The notes under the pieces were generated by a model. That model saw only the letters and a program-made list of their open reading frames with translations. It was not told the DNA's origin and did no database searches. This document shows positions 53,018 to 63,318 of a stretch of 64,000 nucleotides of DNA, in pieces; the stretch's first letter is position 1; every line of letters starts with the position of its first letter. The DNA is taken from positions 1 through 64,000 of the forward strand of contig CAMLJY010000005.1 of assembly GCA_946480465.1 (NCBI GenBank), read 5' to 3'. A program made the position numbers and the translations under genes. Source of the DNA: an uncultured Burkholderiales bacterium (GTDB taxonomy: Bacteria; Pseudomonadota; Gammaproteobacteria; Burkholderiales; Burkholderiaceae).

Positions 53018-54020
53018 GCGGCCTCCGCTGCGCCGGCGGGTACGGGCGCGGCCACCGACGCCGGCGGCCAGGGGCCGCTCACGTCGAGCGGCAGGTTCTC
53101 CAGCGGCTCCGGCGTGCCCGCCTCGGCGAAGGCAATCGCGGCCGCCACCTCGGCCGCCACCGCGGCTTCCAGCGCCGGCAGGTCCATGCCCCAGCCTTCG
53201 GCCTCGGCATGGCGCTGCAGCGCGGCGATGGGGCACTGCAGCTTCCAGCGCTCCACCTCCTCGCGGCTGCGGTACAGCTCGGCGTCGTACATCGAATGGG
53301 CGCGGAAGCGGTAGGTGCGGAACTCGACGAACTGCGGGCCCTCGCCGGCGCGCACGCGGGCCAGCGCGGTGCGGGTGGCCTGGCGCACGGCGGCCACGTT
53401 CATGCCGTCGACCGAGAGCGCGCCCAGCCGGTAGCTGCGCGCCTTGGCGCACAGGTCGGTGCTGGACTCGCTGCGCTCCAGCGCGGTGCCCATCGCGTAC
53501 AGGTTGTTCTCGCACAGCAGCAGCAGCGGCAGGCGCCACAGCGCGGCCAGGTTGGCCGTTTCGTGGAACTCGCCCTCGGCCATCGCGCCCTCGCCGAAGA
53601 GGCAGGCCGTGGCCTGGCCGGTGCCGCGCAGCTTCTCGGCCAGCGCGAAACCGGCGGCCATCGGCAGCGCGCCGGCGACGATGGCGTTGCCGCCGTAGAA
53701 GCGCCGGCCGACGTCGAACAGGTGCATGGAGCCGCCGCGCCCATGGCTGCAGCCCTGCTGCTTGCCGAACATCTCGGCCATCAGCGCGCTCATCGGCACG
53801 CCGCGCGCCAGCGCATGGCCATGCTCGCGGTAGGTGGCGAGCAGGCTGTCGCCAGGGCCCAGCTCGGGCACGGCGCCGGCGGCCACGGCCTCCTGCCCGA
53901 TGCACAGGTGCAGGAAGCCGCGGATGCGGCCTTCGCCGTACTGCTGCGCGCAGGCCTCCTCGAAGCGGCGGATGCGCAGCATCAGCCGCAGCGCGGCCAG
54001 CGCCTCGTCGCGGGTGAGCG

Positions 54021-54024
<4 letters not shown>
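53014..54024 (-). CDS. 2-oxoacid dehydrogenase E1 component, alpha subunit
   Basis: A 336-aa ThDP-binding subunit. The GDG-type ThDP motif occurs as [20 protein letters not shown]...CENN. The phosphorylation-loop histidine region is [30 protein letters not shown] is the conserved active-site block. It resembles acetoin/pyruvate dehydrogenase alpha subunits. The C-terminal 30 residues are Ala/Pro-rich. It follows the acyl-CoA synthetase gene with an ATGA overlap. Confidence 0.94.
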
Positions 54025-55760
<1,736 letters not shown>

Positions 55761-55802
55761 GGACCCACCTTCGTGGCGGCCGAAGGGCCGCGTTGCCAGG
55801 GC

Positions 55803-55844
55803 ATTGTTCGCCCCGTATTCGGGCGTTGGCTTGAGTTCGCGCAG
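55803..55844 (-). promoter_or_regulatory. FNR-like box and -10 for the acs-E1-E2-ACP operon
   Basis: The box TTGAGTTCGCGCAG (55831-55844) is centred 29.5 bp from the minus-strand -10-like AACAAT (55808-55803). The leader to ATG 55760 would be about 37 nt. The right half-site is degenerate. Confidence 0.5.
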
Positions 55845-55871
55845 TTTCGTGGTCAGGGCCCGGCGCCGGCC

Positions 55872-56045
55872 CCCCCTTCGAGGGGGCGAGCGAAGCGATT
55901 GCGTTCGCTCAAGTCGTGGCGTGGCAGGGCGCCTACATTGAATCGGCCACCGTGTCGCAGGCGTCGTCCGCTGAAGCGGCCAGGGTGCGAGTGCCGGGGC
56001 CGGAGACAGCGGCCCTTGGTGTCCGCGGCGCGTGCGCCGCGGGTC
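55872..56045 (+). ncRNA. Candidate small RNA locus in a 386-nt gene-free gap, with its own FNR-type promoter
   Basis: The gap 55761-56146 has no gene. TTGCGTTCGCTCAA (55899-55912) is centred 28.5 bp before the -10-like TACATT (55934-55939), directed to the plus strand, where no gene follows. A transcript starting near 55946 would reach a strong hairpin (CCGCGGCGC/GCGCCGCGG, 56023-56042) after about 100 nt. A second hairpin, CCCCCT/AGGGGG (55872-55886), lies upstream of the box. There is no U-tract, so the RNA is a hypothesis. Confidence 0.3.
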
Positions 56046-56146
56046 GTCACCCGCAGTGCAGGCGGATCCGGCCGGTTGCTGGACCTGCCGGCACGGTGGC
56101 ACCTTGGCGGTGGCCGCGAGATTCCCGGCGCCGCCGTGCGCCATGC

Positions 56147-57139
56147 TCAGCCGGACAGAAAGGGCGCCAGCAGCCGCGGCTCGGTGTCTTCCAGGGTCCG
56201 GCGCGCCAATCCGGCCAGCACGCGCGCGGCCGCCGGCGTGGCCACGTCCAGGCCCAGGCCCGCGCGCTGCGGCCACTCCGCGTCCATTCGGAGGTAGCGG
56301 TCGCCGAGGCGGTCTTCCACCATCGCCTGCACGTGCTGCTGCTGCACGGAGATCAGCGTCAGGATCAGGCGGCCGTCGCGCAGCCAGCCGATGGCGCCGG
56401 CATCCGCTTCCAGCGGCTCGGCCGGGCGGTAGCGCAGCGTGGCGGTGCCGATCGACAGCAGCCGCAGCCGCGCCACGTCCAGGGCCATGAAGTGCTCGGC
56501 CTCGTGCAGCGCCACCTGGTCCGGCGCCACCGCGAACAGGCCGCCGTCGGCGAACAGCCGGTTGCCGATGCGCACCGCGGGAAAGTAGGCCGGCGCGGCA
56601 CAGGCGGCCAGTGCCACGTCCACCGCGCGCAGGTCGCCGTCGCCTGCAGCGGCCACGGAATGCGGCGTCTTGAACACCTTGGCGCGGCAGCTGCCGATGT
56701 CCACCGCCGGCATCACCAGCGGGTGCAGCGCCTCGCCCAGGCGGCGGTCTCCCAGCTCGGCCTGCAGCAGTTCCTGCAGGGCCTCGCTGCCGCATTTCGG
56801 GCCCAGCACCGCGCGGCCCAGGTCGATCAGCCGGCCGATCTGCCCGCCGGGGAGCGGGCGGCTGGAGAACACCTGCTCGCCGTGGGCCGTGAAGAGGCGC
56901 ACCAGCCGCTCCATCGGCACCTCGAAAGCCAGCGCCAGGCCCAGCACCGCGCCGATCGAGGTGCCGGCCAGCAGGTCGAAGCAGCGCCCCAGCGGTTGTC
57001 CGGCGCGGTGCTCCAGCTCGGCCAGCACGCTCGCGGTGTAGAGGCCCAGGAAGCCGCCGCCCGACAGCGCGAGCGCGCGCGGCGCCGCGCGGCGGGCGGG
57101 CGGCGGATCGTCGGCGGGGGTGGCAGTCATGCTCGTCAT
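56147..57139 (-). CDS. Patatin-like phospholipase
   Basis: A 330-aa acyl hydrolase with a Ser-Asp dyad. The oxyanion loop [14 protein letters not shown] is near residue 30, the nucleophile elbow is [15 protein letters not shown], and the aspartate is in [13 protein letters not shown] (DGG). No signal peptide is seen, so it acts in the cytoplasm, possibly on membrane lipids or PHB-granule-associated substrate. ATG 57139 or 57130. An FNR-like box (57187-57200) with CAGCAT (57164-57159) lies upstream. Confidence 0.9.
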   Translation of the reverse strand: MTSMTATPADDPPPARRAAPRALALSGGGFLGLYTASVLAELEHRAGQPLGRCFDLLAGTSIGAVLGLALAFEVPMERLVRLFTAHGEQVFSSRPLPGGQIGRLIDLGRAVLGPKCGSEALQELLQAELGDRRLGEALHPLVMPAVDIGSCRAKVFKTPHSVAAAGDGDLRAVDVALAACAAPAYFPAVRIGNRLFADGGLFAVAPDQVALHEAEHFMALDVARLRLLSIGTATLRYRPAEPLEADAGAIGWLRDGRLILTLISVQQQHVQAMVEDRLGDRYLRMDAEWPQRAGLGLDVATPAAARVLAGLARRTLEDTEPRLLAPFLSG

Positions 57140-57158
57140 CGAAGAGGGTGACGCCCCG

Positions 57159-57266
57159 ATGCTGTGCGCCACGCAGCGGCGCGCGCTTGCGCGATCTCAA
57201 GCGCCGCCGGGGTTCGGTGCCTCGATTGATCAACCGCAATGCGGGGGCAGGCGCCGTTCCTAGACT
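57159..57266. promoter_or_regulatory. Two FNR-type boxes serving the patatin gene and the CBS-fbp operon
   Basis: For the plus strand, TTGATCAACCGCAA (57226-57239) is centred 28.5 bp before TAGACT (57261-57266). For the minus strand, TTGCGCGATCTCAA (57187-57200) is centred 29.5 bp from CAGCAT (57164-57159). The geometry equals that at uspA, which supports real activator sites. Confidence 0.7.
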
Positions 57267-57307
57267 GGATCGAAGGATGCATGGGCGTCCCCTTGCATGG
57301 AGCTGCG

Positions 57308-57760
57308 ATGAACCTGATGGACATCTGTACCCGTGCGGTCGTGACCTGCGACCGCAAGATGGGCGCGCCGGCACTGGCCCGCGCGATGCGCGAGCAGCAC
57401 GTGGGCGACGTCATCGTCGTCGACCCGTGCGAGGGCGGCGTCACGCCGGTGGGCATCGTCACCGACCGCGATCTCGTGGTGCAGCTCATCGCCCGCGGCG
57501 TCGATCCGACGGACTACTGCGCGGAGGACCTGATGAGCGGAGAGATCGTCACCGCCGTGGGCTCGGAAACGGTGTTCGACGCCATCTGGCACATGCGCCG
57601 GCGCGGCGTGCGCCGCCTGCCGGTGGTGGACGCGCGCAACCGCTTGCAGGGGCTGGTGACGCTCGACGACCTGACCGACGCACTGGCGCAGGAGCTGTCC
57701 GCGCTGGCGCGCATCGCGCCGCGGCAGGCGGACCGCGAGCAGGTCCGACTGGAACCTTGA
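57308..57760 (+). CDS. CBS-domain pair protein
   Basis: A 150-aa protein of two CBS motifs ([33 protein letters not shown] and [26 protein letters not shown]), which bind adenine nucleotides and sense energy state. GGAG is 5 nt before ATG 57308. It heads the operon with the bisphosphatase/aldolase and ligase genes. Predicted partner unknown. Confidence 0.92.
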   Translation: MNLMDICTRAVVTCDRKMGAPALARAMREQHVGDVIVVDPCEGGVTPVGIVTDRDLVVQLIARGVDPTDYCAEDLMSGEIVTAVGSETVFDAIWHMRRRGVRRLPVVDARNRLQGLVTLDDLTDALAQELSALARIAPRQADREQVRLEP

Positions 57761-57771
57761 AGGCGTCCCGC

Positions 57772-58902
57772 ATGAAGACCACCCTCTCCGTGATCAAGGC
57801 CGACATCGGCTCCATCGGCGGCCACATCGCGCCGTCGGCCCTGCTGCTGGGCGCCGTGCGCGCGCACGTGGCCACGAATGGCGACAAGCTGCTGATCGAC
57901 CACAGCATCTGGCACACCGGCGACGACATCGCGATCCTGATGACGCACGAGCGCGGCTGCGGCGACGAGCGCATCCACCGCCTGGCCTGGGACGCCTTCG
58001 TCGCCGGCACGGCCGTGGCGCGTTCGCAGGGCCTGTACGGCGCCGGACAGGACCTGCTGAAGGACGCCTTCTCCGGCAACGTCAAGGGCATGGGCCCCGC
58101 GGTGGCGGAGATCGAGATGGAAGAGCGCACCGCCGAGCCGGTGCTGTTCTTCGCGGCCGACAAGACCGACCCCGGTGCCTTCAACCTGCCGCTGTACAAG
58201 GCCTTCGCCGATCCGATGAGCACCCCCGGGCTGATCCTGTCGCCGAAGATGGCCGAGGGCTTCCGCTTCACGATCATGGACGTGAACCACACCGAGGGCG
58301 ACCGCGTCATCGTGCTGGACGCGCCCGATGAACTGCACGAGATCGCGTCGCTGTTGCGCGACCCCGAGCGCTTCGTCATCGAATCGGTGCATTCGCGCGC
58401 CACCGGCGAGCAGGCGGCGGCGGTGGCCACGTCACGCCTGCACAACATCGCCGGCAAGTACACCGGCAAGGACGATCCGGTGATGCTGGTGCGCACGCAG
58501 ATGAACTTCCCCGCCACCGGCGAGGTGCTGGCGCCGTTCGCCACCGGGCACTTCGTGGCCGGCGGCATGCGCGGGTCGCACAACATGCCGCTGATGCCGG
58601 TGCCGCTGAACACCGGCACCAGCTACTTCGACGGCCCGCCGCTGGTCAGCTGCGCGGCGCTGTCGGTGCACCGGGGCCGCATGACGGAAGCGCTGGACTG
58701 CTTCGCGCATCCGTTCTGGGACGAGGTGCGCGCGCGCGTTTCCGCCAAGGCCATGGACATGCGCGCGCAGGGCTTCTTCGGCGCCGCGATGCTGCCGATG
58801 GGCGAGCTGGAATACACCGGCATCACCGAGATGCTGGGCTCGCTGGACCGCCGCTTCCGCGTGCGCACGGCCGAAGCGCGGCCGCTGCCGGGCGCGGCCT
58901 GA
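57772..58902 (+). CDS. Bifunctional fructose-1,6-bisphosphate aldolase/phosphatase (FBPase class V)
   Basis: A 376-aa enzyme of the ancestral archaeal-type gluconeogenic family, which converts triose phosphates directly to fructose-6-phosphate. Start LSVIKADIGSIGGHIAPS is the family hallmark, with His and Asp metal ligands. The aldolase residues Tyr and Lys are Y230 and K233 in IAGKYTGKDDPVM, spaced as in the archaeal enzyme (Y229/K232). With ppsA also FNR-controlled, it suggests gluconeogenic flow during low oxygen. It is uncommon in Betaproteobacteria. Confidence 0.94.
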   Translation: MKTTLSVIKADIGSIGGHIAPSALLLGAVRAHVATNGDKLLIDHSIWHTGDDIAILMTHERGCGDERIHRLAWDAFVAGTAVARSQGLYGAGQDLLKDAFSGNVKGMGPAVAEIEMEERTAEPVLFFAADKTDPGAFNLPLYKAFADPMSTPGLILSPKMAEGFRFTIMDVNHTEGDRVIVLDAPDELHEIASLLRDPERFVIESVHSRATGEQAAAVATSRLHNIAGKYTGKDDPVMLVRTQMNFPATGEVLAPFATGHFVAGGMRGSHNMPLMPVPLNTGTSYFDGPPLVSCAALSVHRGRMTEALDCFAHPFWDEVRARVSAKAMDMRAQGFFGAAMLPMGELEYTGITEMLGSLDRRFRVRTAEARPLPGAA

Positions 58903-58927
58903 AGCGCGCGCCAGCGGAGCCTGCGCC

Positions 58928-60343
58928 ATGCTGGCCGGCGACTGGCCCGCGCTGGCCTCGCTGTGGGGCGCCTGCGTCGGCTTCGACGTGTGGGCCGCCG
59001 CCACCGCGACACCGGAGCAGCTGGCCGAGCGGCAGGGCGCGCGGCTGGCCGCGCTGCTGCGTGCGGCCGCTCTCACCACGCGTTATCAGGCGCTGCTGGC
59101 CGGCGGCGATCCGGCGCGCGTGCCGCTGCAGGCCTTGCCGCCGACCGGCAAGCACGAGCTGATGGACCGCTTCGCCGACGGCGTCGCCGATCCCGCGCTG
59201 CAACTGCCGGCGCTGCGCGCCTTCCTGGCCGACCGCGGCGCGCTGGGCCAGGCCTTCCTCGGCCGCTACACCGTCTGGGAAAGCTCGGGCAGCAGCGGCG
59301 AGCCGGGGGTCTTCGTGCAGGACGCGGGTGCGATGGCGGTGTACGACGCGCTGGAGGCCTTGCGCCGGCGCCCGCTGCGGCCGATGGCGCGGCTGATGGA
59401 CCCCTGGTTCCTGTCCGAACGCATCGCCTTCGTCGGCGCGGTGGACGGGCACTTCGCGTCCACGGTGTCGATGCGCCGGCTGATGCGCCTGCACCCCGCG
59501 CTGGGTGCGCGGCTGCACCTGGTGTCTTTCCTGCAGCCCCTGTCGGCGATCACCGCGGCGCTCGAGGCCATCGGCCCGAGCATCGTCGCGACCTACCCCA
59601 GCATGGCCCTGCTGCTGGCCGAGCAGCGCCTGGCCGGCCGCCTGAAGCTGCAGGCGGCGGAGGTGTGGACCGGCGGCGAGACGCTGACGCCGGCGATGCG
59701 CCGCCGCATCGAAGCCGGCTTCGGCTGCCCGGTGGCGGACAGCTACGGCCTGTCGGAGTTCCTGGCGCTGGCCAGCGAATGCCGCTGCGGCACGCTGCAC
59801 CTGAACAGCGACTGGGCCATCCTGGAGGTGCTGGACGGCCAGGGCCGCCCCGTGCCCGCCGGCGTGCCGGGCGAGCGCGCGCTGCTGACCAACCTGGCCA
59901 ACCACGTGCAGCCGCTGATCCGCTTCGACGTCGGCGACCGCATCACGCTGCTGCCCGGGCCCTGCGCCTGCGGCTCGGCGCTGCCGGCCCTGCAGGTGCT
60001 GGGGCGCTGCGACGACCTGCTGCGCCTGGCCGGCCCGCAGGGGCAGGCGGCCGGCTTCTCGCCGCTGGCGTTGACGACGGTGCTGGAGGACGACGCGGGC
60101 CTGTTCGATTTCCAGCTGCAGCAGCTGGGACCGGGCCGTCTGGCACTGGATTGCAGCGGGGACGGGCGCGAGGCGCTGACGGGCCTGCGGCGTGGCCGCA
60201 CCGCGCTGCGGCGCTTCTTCGAAGGCCAGGGGGTGGGCGGCATCCACATCGACTGCCGGGCGGGCCGGGTGCCGCAGCGCGGGCGCAGCGGCAAGGCGCA
60301 GCGGGTGGTCTCGCTGCAGCAGGCGGTGGCCGCGCCGGTGTGA
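58928..60343 (+). CDS. PaaK/CapK-like AMP-dependent ligase
   Basis: A 471-aa protein of the phenylacetate-CoA ligase-like adenylate-forming group. The phosphate-binding loop is WESSGSSGEPGVFV, and SYGLSEFLALASEC is the adenine motif. FDVGDRITLLPGPCACG is the ribose-binding block with a CxC, and the C-terminal lysine region is GRSGKAQRV. GGAG 8 nt before ATG 58928. Acid substrate unknown; it is linked to the aldolase/phosphatase gene. Confidence 0.85.
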   Translation: MLAGDWPALASLWGACVGFDVWAAATATPEQLAERQGARLAALLRAAALTTRYQALLAGGDPARVPLQALPPTGKHELMDRFADGVADPALQLPALRAFLADRGALGQAFLGRYTVWESSGSSGEPGVFVQDAGAMAVYDALEALRRRPLRPMARLMDPWFLSERIAFVGAVDGHFASTVSMRRLMRLHPALGARLHLVSFLQPLSAITAALEAIGPSIVATYPSMALLLAEQRLAGRLKLQAAEVWTGGETLTPAMRRRIEAGFGCPVADSYGLSEFLALASECRCGTLHLNSDWAILEVLDGQGRPVPAGVPGERALLTNLANHVQPLIRFDVGDRITLLPGPCACGSALPALQVLGRCDDLLRLAGPQGQAAGFSPLALTTVLEDDAGLFDFQLQQLGPGRLALDCSGDGREALTGLRRGRTALRRFFEGQGVGGIHIDCRAGRVPQRGRSGKAQRVVSLQQAVAAPV

Positions 60344-60354
60344 AGGCAGCAGGC

Positions 60355-61272
60355 TCAGGCCGCCACGGGCACGGCAGGTTCGACCGCGTGGGGCTGGGGG
60401 GCTTCGTGCCAGCGCCGGCACTCGTCCTCCCGCCCGCGCACCACGCGCTGCCCGGCCAGCGGTCCGGACGGGGCGGTCACCACGGTGTACTGGCGTTCGC
60501 CGTGGTCTTCGTCCTCGCAGTACAGCACCACCCAGTCCTGCACGCGGTCGAGCCGGTGCGCGCGCGCGGTGTTGGAGTACAGCGCGGTGATGCGCCAACC
60601 GTCCTCGCGCAGGTGCAGCACCGGCAGCCAGGAGTCGCCGCTGGGATTGAAGCGCCGCGGCGCGATCGTCGGCAGGCGGCCGGCGGCGGCGTCGGCGCGG
60701 TAGCGGGCGTCGGCGCGCAGCAGCAGGTCCACCGGGGGTTCGGACAGGGCGTGCGTGCGCGCGCCGCGGCGCTGCCGGCCGGCGCTGTCGAGCATCTGGC
60801 CGACGGCGGCGCCGATGGCGGCCGCGCGGCGCTCGCCCACGCGCGACAGGCGCTGCAAGCGCCCATCATGAGCGGCCACCTCCAGCGCCTCGAGCGAGCT
60901 GGCTCCCAGCACCTCGTGGATCTGCCGGGCCAGCGCGTTGCCCACGCCGGGCACGCTGCGGAACAGCTCCTCCGCGTCGCCATCGCCGCGCTGTTCGGTC
61001 AGCCGGCGCCAGTGGCCGGTGTCCAGGATCTCGACGATGGCGGTCGCGATGCCGCGGCCGATGGTGGGCAGCGCTTCCAGCGCCTCCCGGCCGCCTTCAT
61101 GGCGCAGCGTGCGCAAGTCGGGCTGCACCCGCTCCAGGAAGTCCGCCGCGCGCCGGTAGGCCACGGCGCGGTAGCTGTCGCCTTCCTGCCGTTCCACGGC
61201 GTCGCCCATTTCCCGCAGCAGCGGTGCGATGCGGGCCCAGTCCGGCGCGGTGTCGATGGAAGGGGTGGCCAT
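60355..61272 (-). CDS. PolX-like helix-hairpin-helix DNA-binding protein without polymerase palm
   Basis: A 305-aa protein. Residues 10-80 match the 8-kDa N-terminal domain of family X DNA polymerases (EGDSYRAVAYRRAADFLE, then LPTIGRGIATAIVEIL). Two HhH motifs follow (SVPGVGNALARQIHEVLG and RVGERRAAAIGAAVG). The palm domain with the catalytic Asp triad is absent; instead there is a C-terminal module (DSWLPVLHLREDGWRITALYSNTARAHR) of unknown role, with a nucleotide-processing look. A structural DNA-binding or repair role is likely. No Shine-Dalgarno precedes ATG 61272. Confidence 0.78.
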   Translation of the reverse strand: MATPSIDTAPDWARIAPLLREMGDAVERQEGDSYRAVAYRRAADFLERVQPDLRTLRHEGGREALEALPTIGRGIATAIVEILDTGHWRRLTEQRGDGDAEELFRSVPGVGNALARQIHEVLGASSLEALEVAAHDGRLQRLSRVGERRAAAIGAAVGQMLDSAGRQRRGARTHALSEPPVDLLLRADARYRADAAAGRLPTIAPRRFNPSGDSWLPVLHLREDGWRITALYSNTARAHRLDRVQDWVVLYCEDEDHGERQYTVVTAPSGPLAGQRVVRGREDECRRWHEAPQPHAVEPAVPVAA

Positions 61273-61309
61273 GGTGCGGCCAGAGTAGCCGCCGCGCGTG
61301 GTGGTCACT

Positions 61310-61350
61310 TTGCGTTTGCTCAAGCGGCCCGCCGCGCCGCGCCGCATGCT
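61310..61350 (+). promoter_or_regulatory. FNR-type box and -10 for the phosphoribosyltransferase gene
   Basis: TTGCGTTTGCTCAA (61310-61323) reads TTGAGCAAACGCAA on the other strand. Its centre is 28.5 bp before CATGCT (61345-61350), the same hexamer and distance as at 63284. A minus-strand TACTCT (61287-61282) at 29.5 bp could serve the PolX-like gene. Confidence 0.6.
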
Positions 61351-61384
61351 GTGAACGGTCGAGACGACGCCCGGGAGAGCACCG

Positions 61385-62098
61385 ATGACGACATTCCGCA
61401 ACCGCGCCGAGGCGGGACGGCTGCTGGCCCGCCGCCTGCTGGCGATGCAGCTGCCCGATCCCGTCGTGCTGGCCCTGCCGCGCGGCGGCGTGCCGGTGGC
61501 GGCCGAAGTGGCGCGCGCGCTGCACGCGCCGCTGGACCTGCTGCTGGTGCGCAAGATCGGCGCGCCGCACCAGCCCGAGCTGGCGGTGGCGGCGGTGGCC
61601 GATGGTGCTGACCTGGTGACCGACGAACTGACGATGGGCTGGACCGGCGCCACGGACGAGTACATCGAGCGTCAGGCCGAGCTGCAGCGGGCGGAGATTG
61701 CCCGCCGCCGGGCGCTGTACCTGGCCGGCCGGGCGCCGCAGCCGGTCGCCGGCCGCACTGCCATCGTGGTGGACGACGGCATCGCCACAGGCACCACCGT
61801 GCGCGCCGCGCTGCAGGCCCTGCGGCGGCGTGCGCCGGCGCGGGTGGTGCTGGCGGTGCCCGTGGCGGCGCCGGACAGCCTGGCCGCGCTGGCGCCGCTG
61901 GTGGACGAGGTGGTGTGCCTGAGCCAGCCGCCGCTGTTCCAGGCGGTGGGTGTGCACTACCAGGATTTCGCGCAGGTGGCGGACGAGGAAGTGGCGCGCC
62001 TGATGCGCGACAGCGAGGCGGTGGACGCAGACGCCCACGGCGGCCCGGACCGCGGCTTGCCAGCGTCCCACCGGGACTACGAGCCGGCGCGGCGGTAG
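61385..62098 (+). CDS. Phosphoribosyltransferase-family protein
   Basis: A 237-aa protein of the type I PRTase fold. The PRPP motif is AIVVDDGIATGTTVRAAL (about residues 125-142), and the N-terminal ALPRGGVPVAAEVARAL and VRKIGAPHQPELAVAAV are typical of the stand-alone family often found with universal stress genes. The nucleobase is not evident. GGGAGA 6 nt before ATG 61385. It overlaps the convergent FNT gene by 22 bp. Confidence 0.92.
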   Translation: MTTFRNRAEAGRLLARRLLAMQLPDPVVLALPRGGVPVAAEVARALHAPLDLLLVRKIGAPHQPELAVAAVADGADLVTDELTMGWTGATDEYIERQAELQRAEIARRRALYLAGRAPQPVAGRTAIVVDDGIATGTTVRAALQALRRRAPARVVLAVPVAAPDSLAALAPLVDEVVCLSQPPLFQAVGVHYQDFAQVADEEVARLMRDSEAVDADAHGGPDRGLPASHRDYEPARR

Positions 62099-62928
62099 AT
62101 CATCCGGTAGACCAGCGCGACCAGCACGCTGCCGCCCAGCAGGTTGCCGGCGATGACGATCGCCAGCTGCGCCGCGGCCCTCAGCGGCTCCACCGGCGCG
62201 CCCAGCAGCGCGGCGAGCGGGAAGAAATACATGTTGGCGATCGAGTGCTCGAAGCCGGCGGCGACGAAGGCGGTGATCGGGAACACGATGGCGACGGCCT
62301 TGTCCGCGACGCTGCGGGCGGCCTGGCTCATCCACACCGCCATGCACACCAGCAGGTTGCACAGCACGCCGCGGAAGAAGGCCTCGGCCGGCGGCAGCTC
62401 GAGCTTGGCCAGGGCGATGCGCACCACCGCCTGCCCCACCGCGCCGCCGTTCAGGCCGCCGTGGCCCGACCACCAGGCCAGCAGGGCCAGGCCGGCCGCG
62501 CCGGCGCCGTTGGCGGCGCACACCACGGTCCAGTTGCGCAGCAGCTCGCGCGTGTTCACCTGGCCATCGGCCCAGGCCATGGCCAGCAGGTTGTTGCCGG
62601 TGAACAGCTCGGCGCCCGCCACCGTGATGATCAGCAGCCCGAGCGAGAAGGCCAGGCCGCCGGCGAATCGCGCCGCGGCGAAGCCCAGCGTGGCGTCGGC
62701 GGCCACCAGCGTGAACATCAGCGAACCCAGGCCGATGTAGGCGCCGGCCAGCAGGCCCAGCAGCACCAGCGAGCGCATCGGCAGCCGGGCCTTGACGATG
62801 CTGAAGGCCCGCACGCGCGCGGCGATCTCCGCCGGTGCATAGGCGTCGAAAGGAGCGTGCCTCCGGTGCGGCACGGGCAGCGGAGCCGCGTCGGCCGGCA
62901 GGGTCACCGCGTCACTGTCCCGTTTCAC
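62077..62928 (-). CDS. Formate/nitrite transporter-family channel (FNT)
   Basis: A 283-aa membrane protein with six helices. The FNT motifs are present: VAGAELFTGNNLLAMAW (Omega-loop region), NLLVCMAVWMSQAARS and FEHSIANMYFFPLAAL, containing the pore histidine. FNT channels conduct formate, nitrite, lactate or hydrosulfide; fermentation acids fit the low-oxygen gene setting here. Confidence 0.94.
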   Translation of the reverse strand: MKRDSDAVTLPADAAPLPVPHRRHAPFDAYAPAEIAARVRAFSIVKARLPMRSLVLLGLLAGAYIGLGSLMFTLVAADATLGFAAARFAGGLAFSLGLLIITVAGAELFTGNNLLAMAWADGQVNTRELLRNWTVVCAANGAGAAGLALLAWWSGHGGLNGGAVGQAVVRIALAKLELPPAEAFFRGVLCNLLVCMAVWMSQAARSVADKAVAIVFPITAFVAAGFEHSIANMYFFPLAALLGAPVEPLRAAAQLAIVIAGNLLGGSVLVALVYRMIYRRAGS

Positions 62929-62965
62929 GGTTCCGTCTCACGGTCCCGCCCCCCACGCTCCCGCC

Positions 62966-63124
62966 TCACAGCCCCGCTTCCCGCAGCCGGCCCAGCAGTT
63001 CTTCGGTCAGTGGGCAGTCGTCACCCGGCCAGGCCTCGGCATCGGCGCCCGCATCGGCCGGGCACGTCGCCGCCGCCGACACGTCGGACAGCTGTTCGAG
63101 GAGGGTCGCGGTCGCTTCCATCAT
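62966..63124 (-). CDS. Small acidic hypothetical protein (52 aa)
   Basis: ATG 63124 opens a 52-aa frame upstream of the FNT gene (MMEATATLLEQLSDVS ... LTEELLGRLREAGL). It is acidic, with two cysteines and amphipathic ends. A GAGCGAC-like weak site precedes it. It is 37 nt from the FNT start and may be cotranscribed. No family is recognised. Confidence 0.4.
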   Translation of the reverse strand: MMEATATLLEQLSDVSAAATCPADAGADAEAWPGDDCPLTEELLGRLREAGL

Positions 63125-63184
63125 GTCGCTCGCTTCGCCCGTTGCGGATGTCTTCCATGCTGGGGCAGCCGGGGTGGCCGCCGC

Positions 63185-63198
63185 TTGCGATTGCGCAA
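63185..63198. promoter_or_regulatory. Perfectly symmetric TTGCG-N4-CGCAA site
   Basis: TTGCGATTGCGCAA lies upstream of the small ORF/FNT pair. It contains the palindrome GATTGCGCAATC (63189-63200). It looks like a degenerate FNR-type box, but no -10 stands at the class II distance on the minus strand. Confidence 0.35.
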
Positions 63199-63248
63199 TC
63201 GCGCAGCGGCTTCGCGGCCGGCGCGGCGGCAGCGGCAGCGATGTCCGC

Positions 63249-63289
63249 TTGATCCCACGCAAGTCGTTGGGCCGGGCGTCCGCCATGCT
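63249..63289 (+). promoter_or_regulatory. FNR-type box and -10 for the APH/AAA gene
   Basis: TTGATCCCACGCAA (63249-63262) is centred 28.5 bp before CATGCT (63284-63289), identical in spacing and -10 hexamer to the site at 61310. Predicted transcription start is near 63296, 23 nt before the ATG. Confidence 0.65.
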
Positions 63290-63318
63290 GGCGGGCATGT
63301 CTGCCGGGAGCCTGCCCA

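Noticed and set aside
63185..63198. The symmetric TTGCG-N4-CGCAA site as the FNR promoter of the FNT channel.
   Set aside because: No -10-like hexamer stands at 28.5-29.5 bp on the minus strand, and both half-sites are degenerate.
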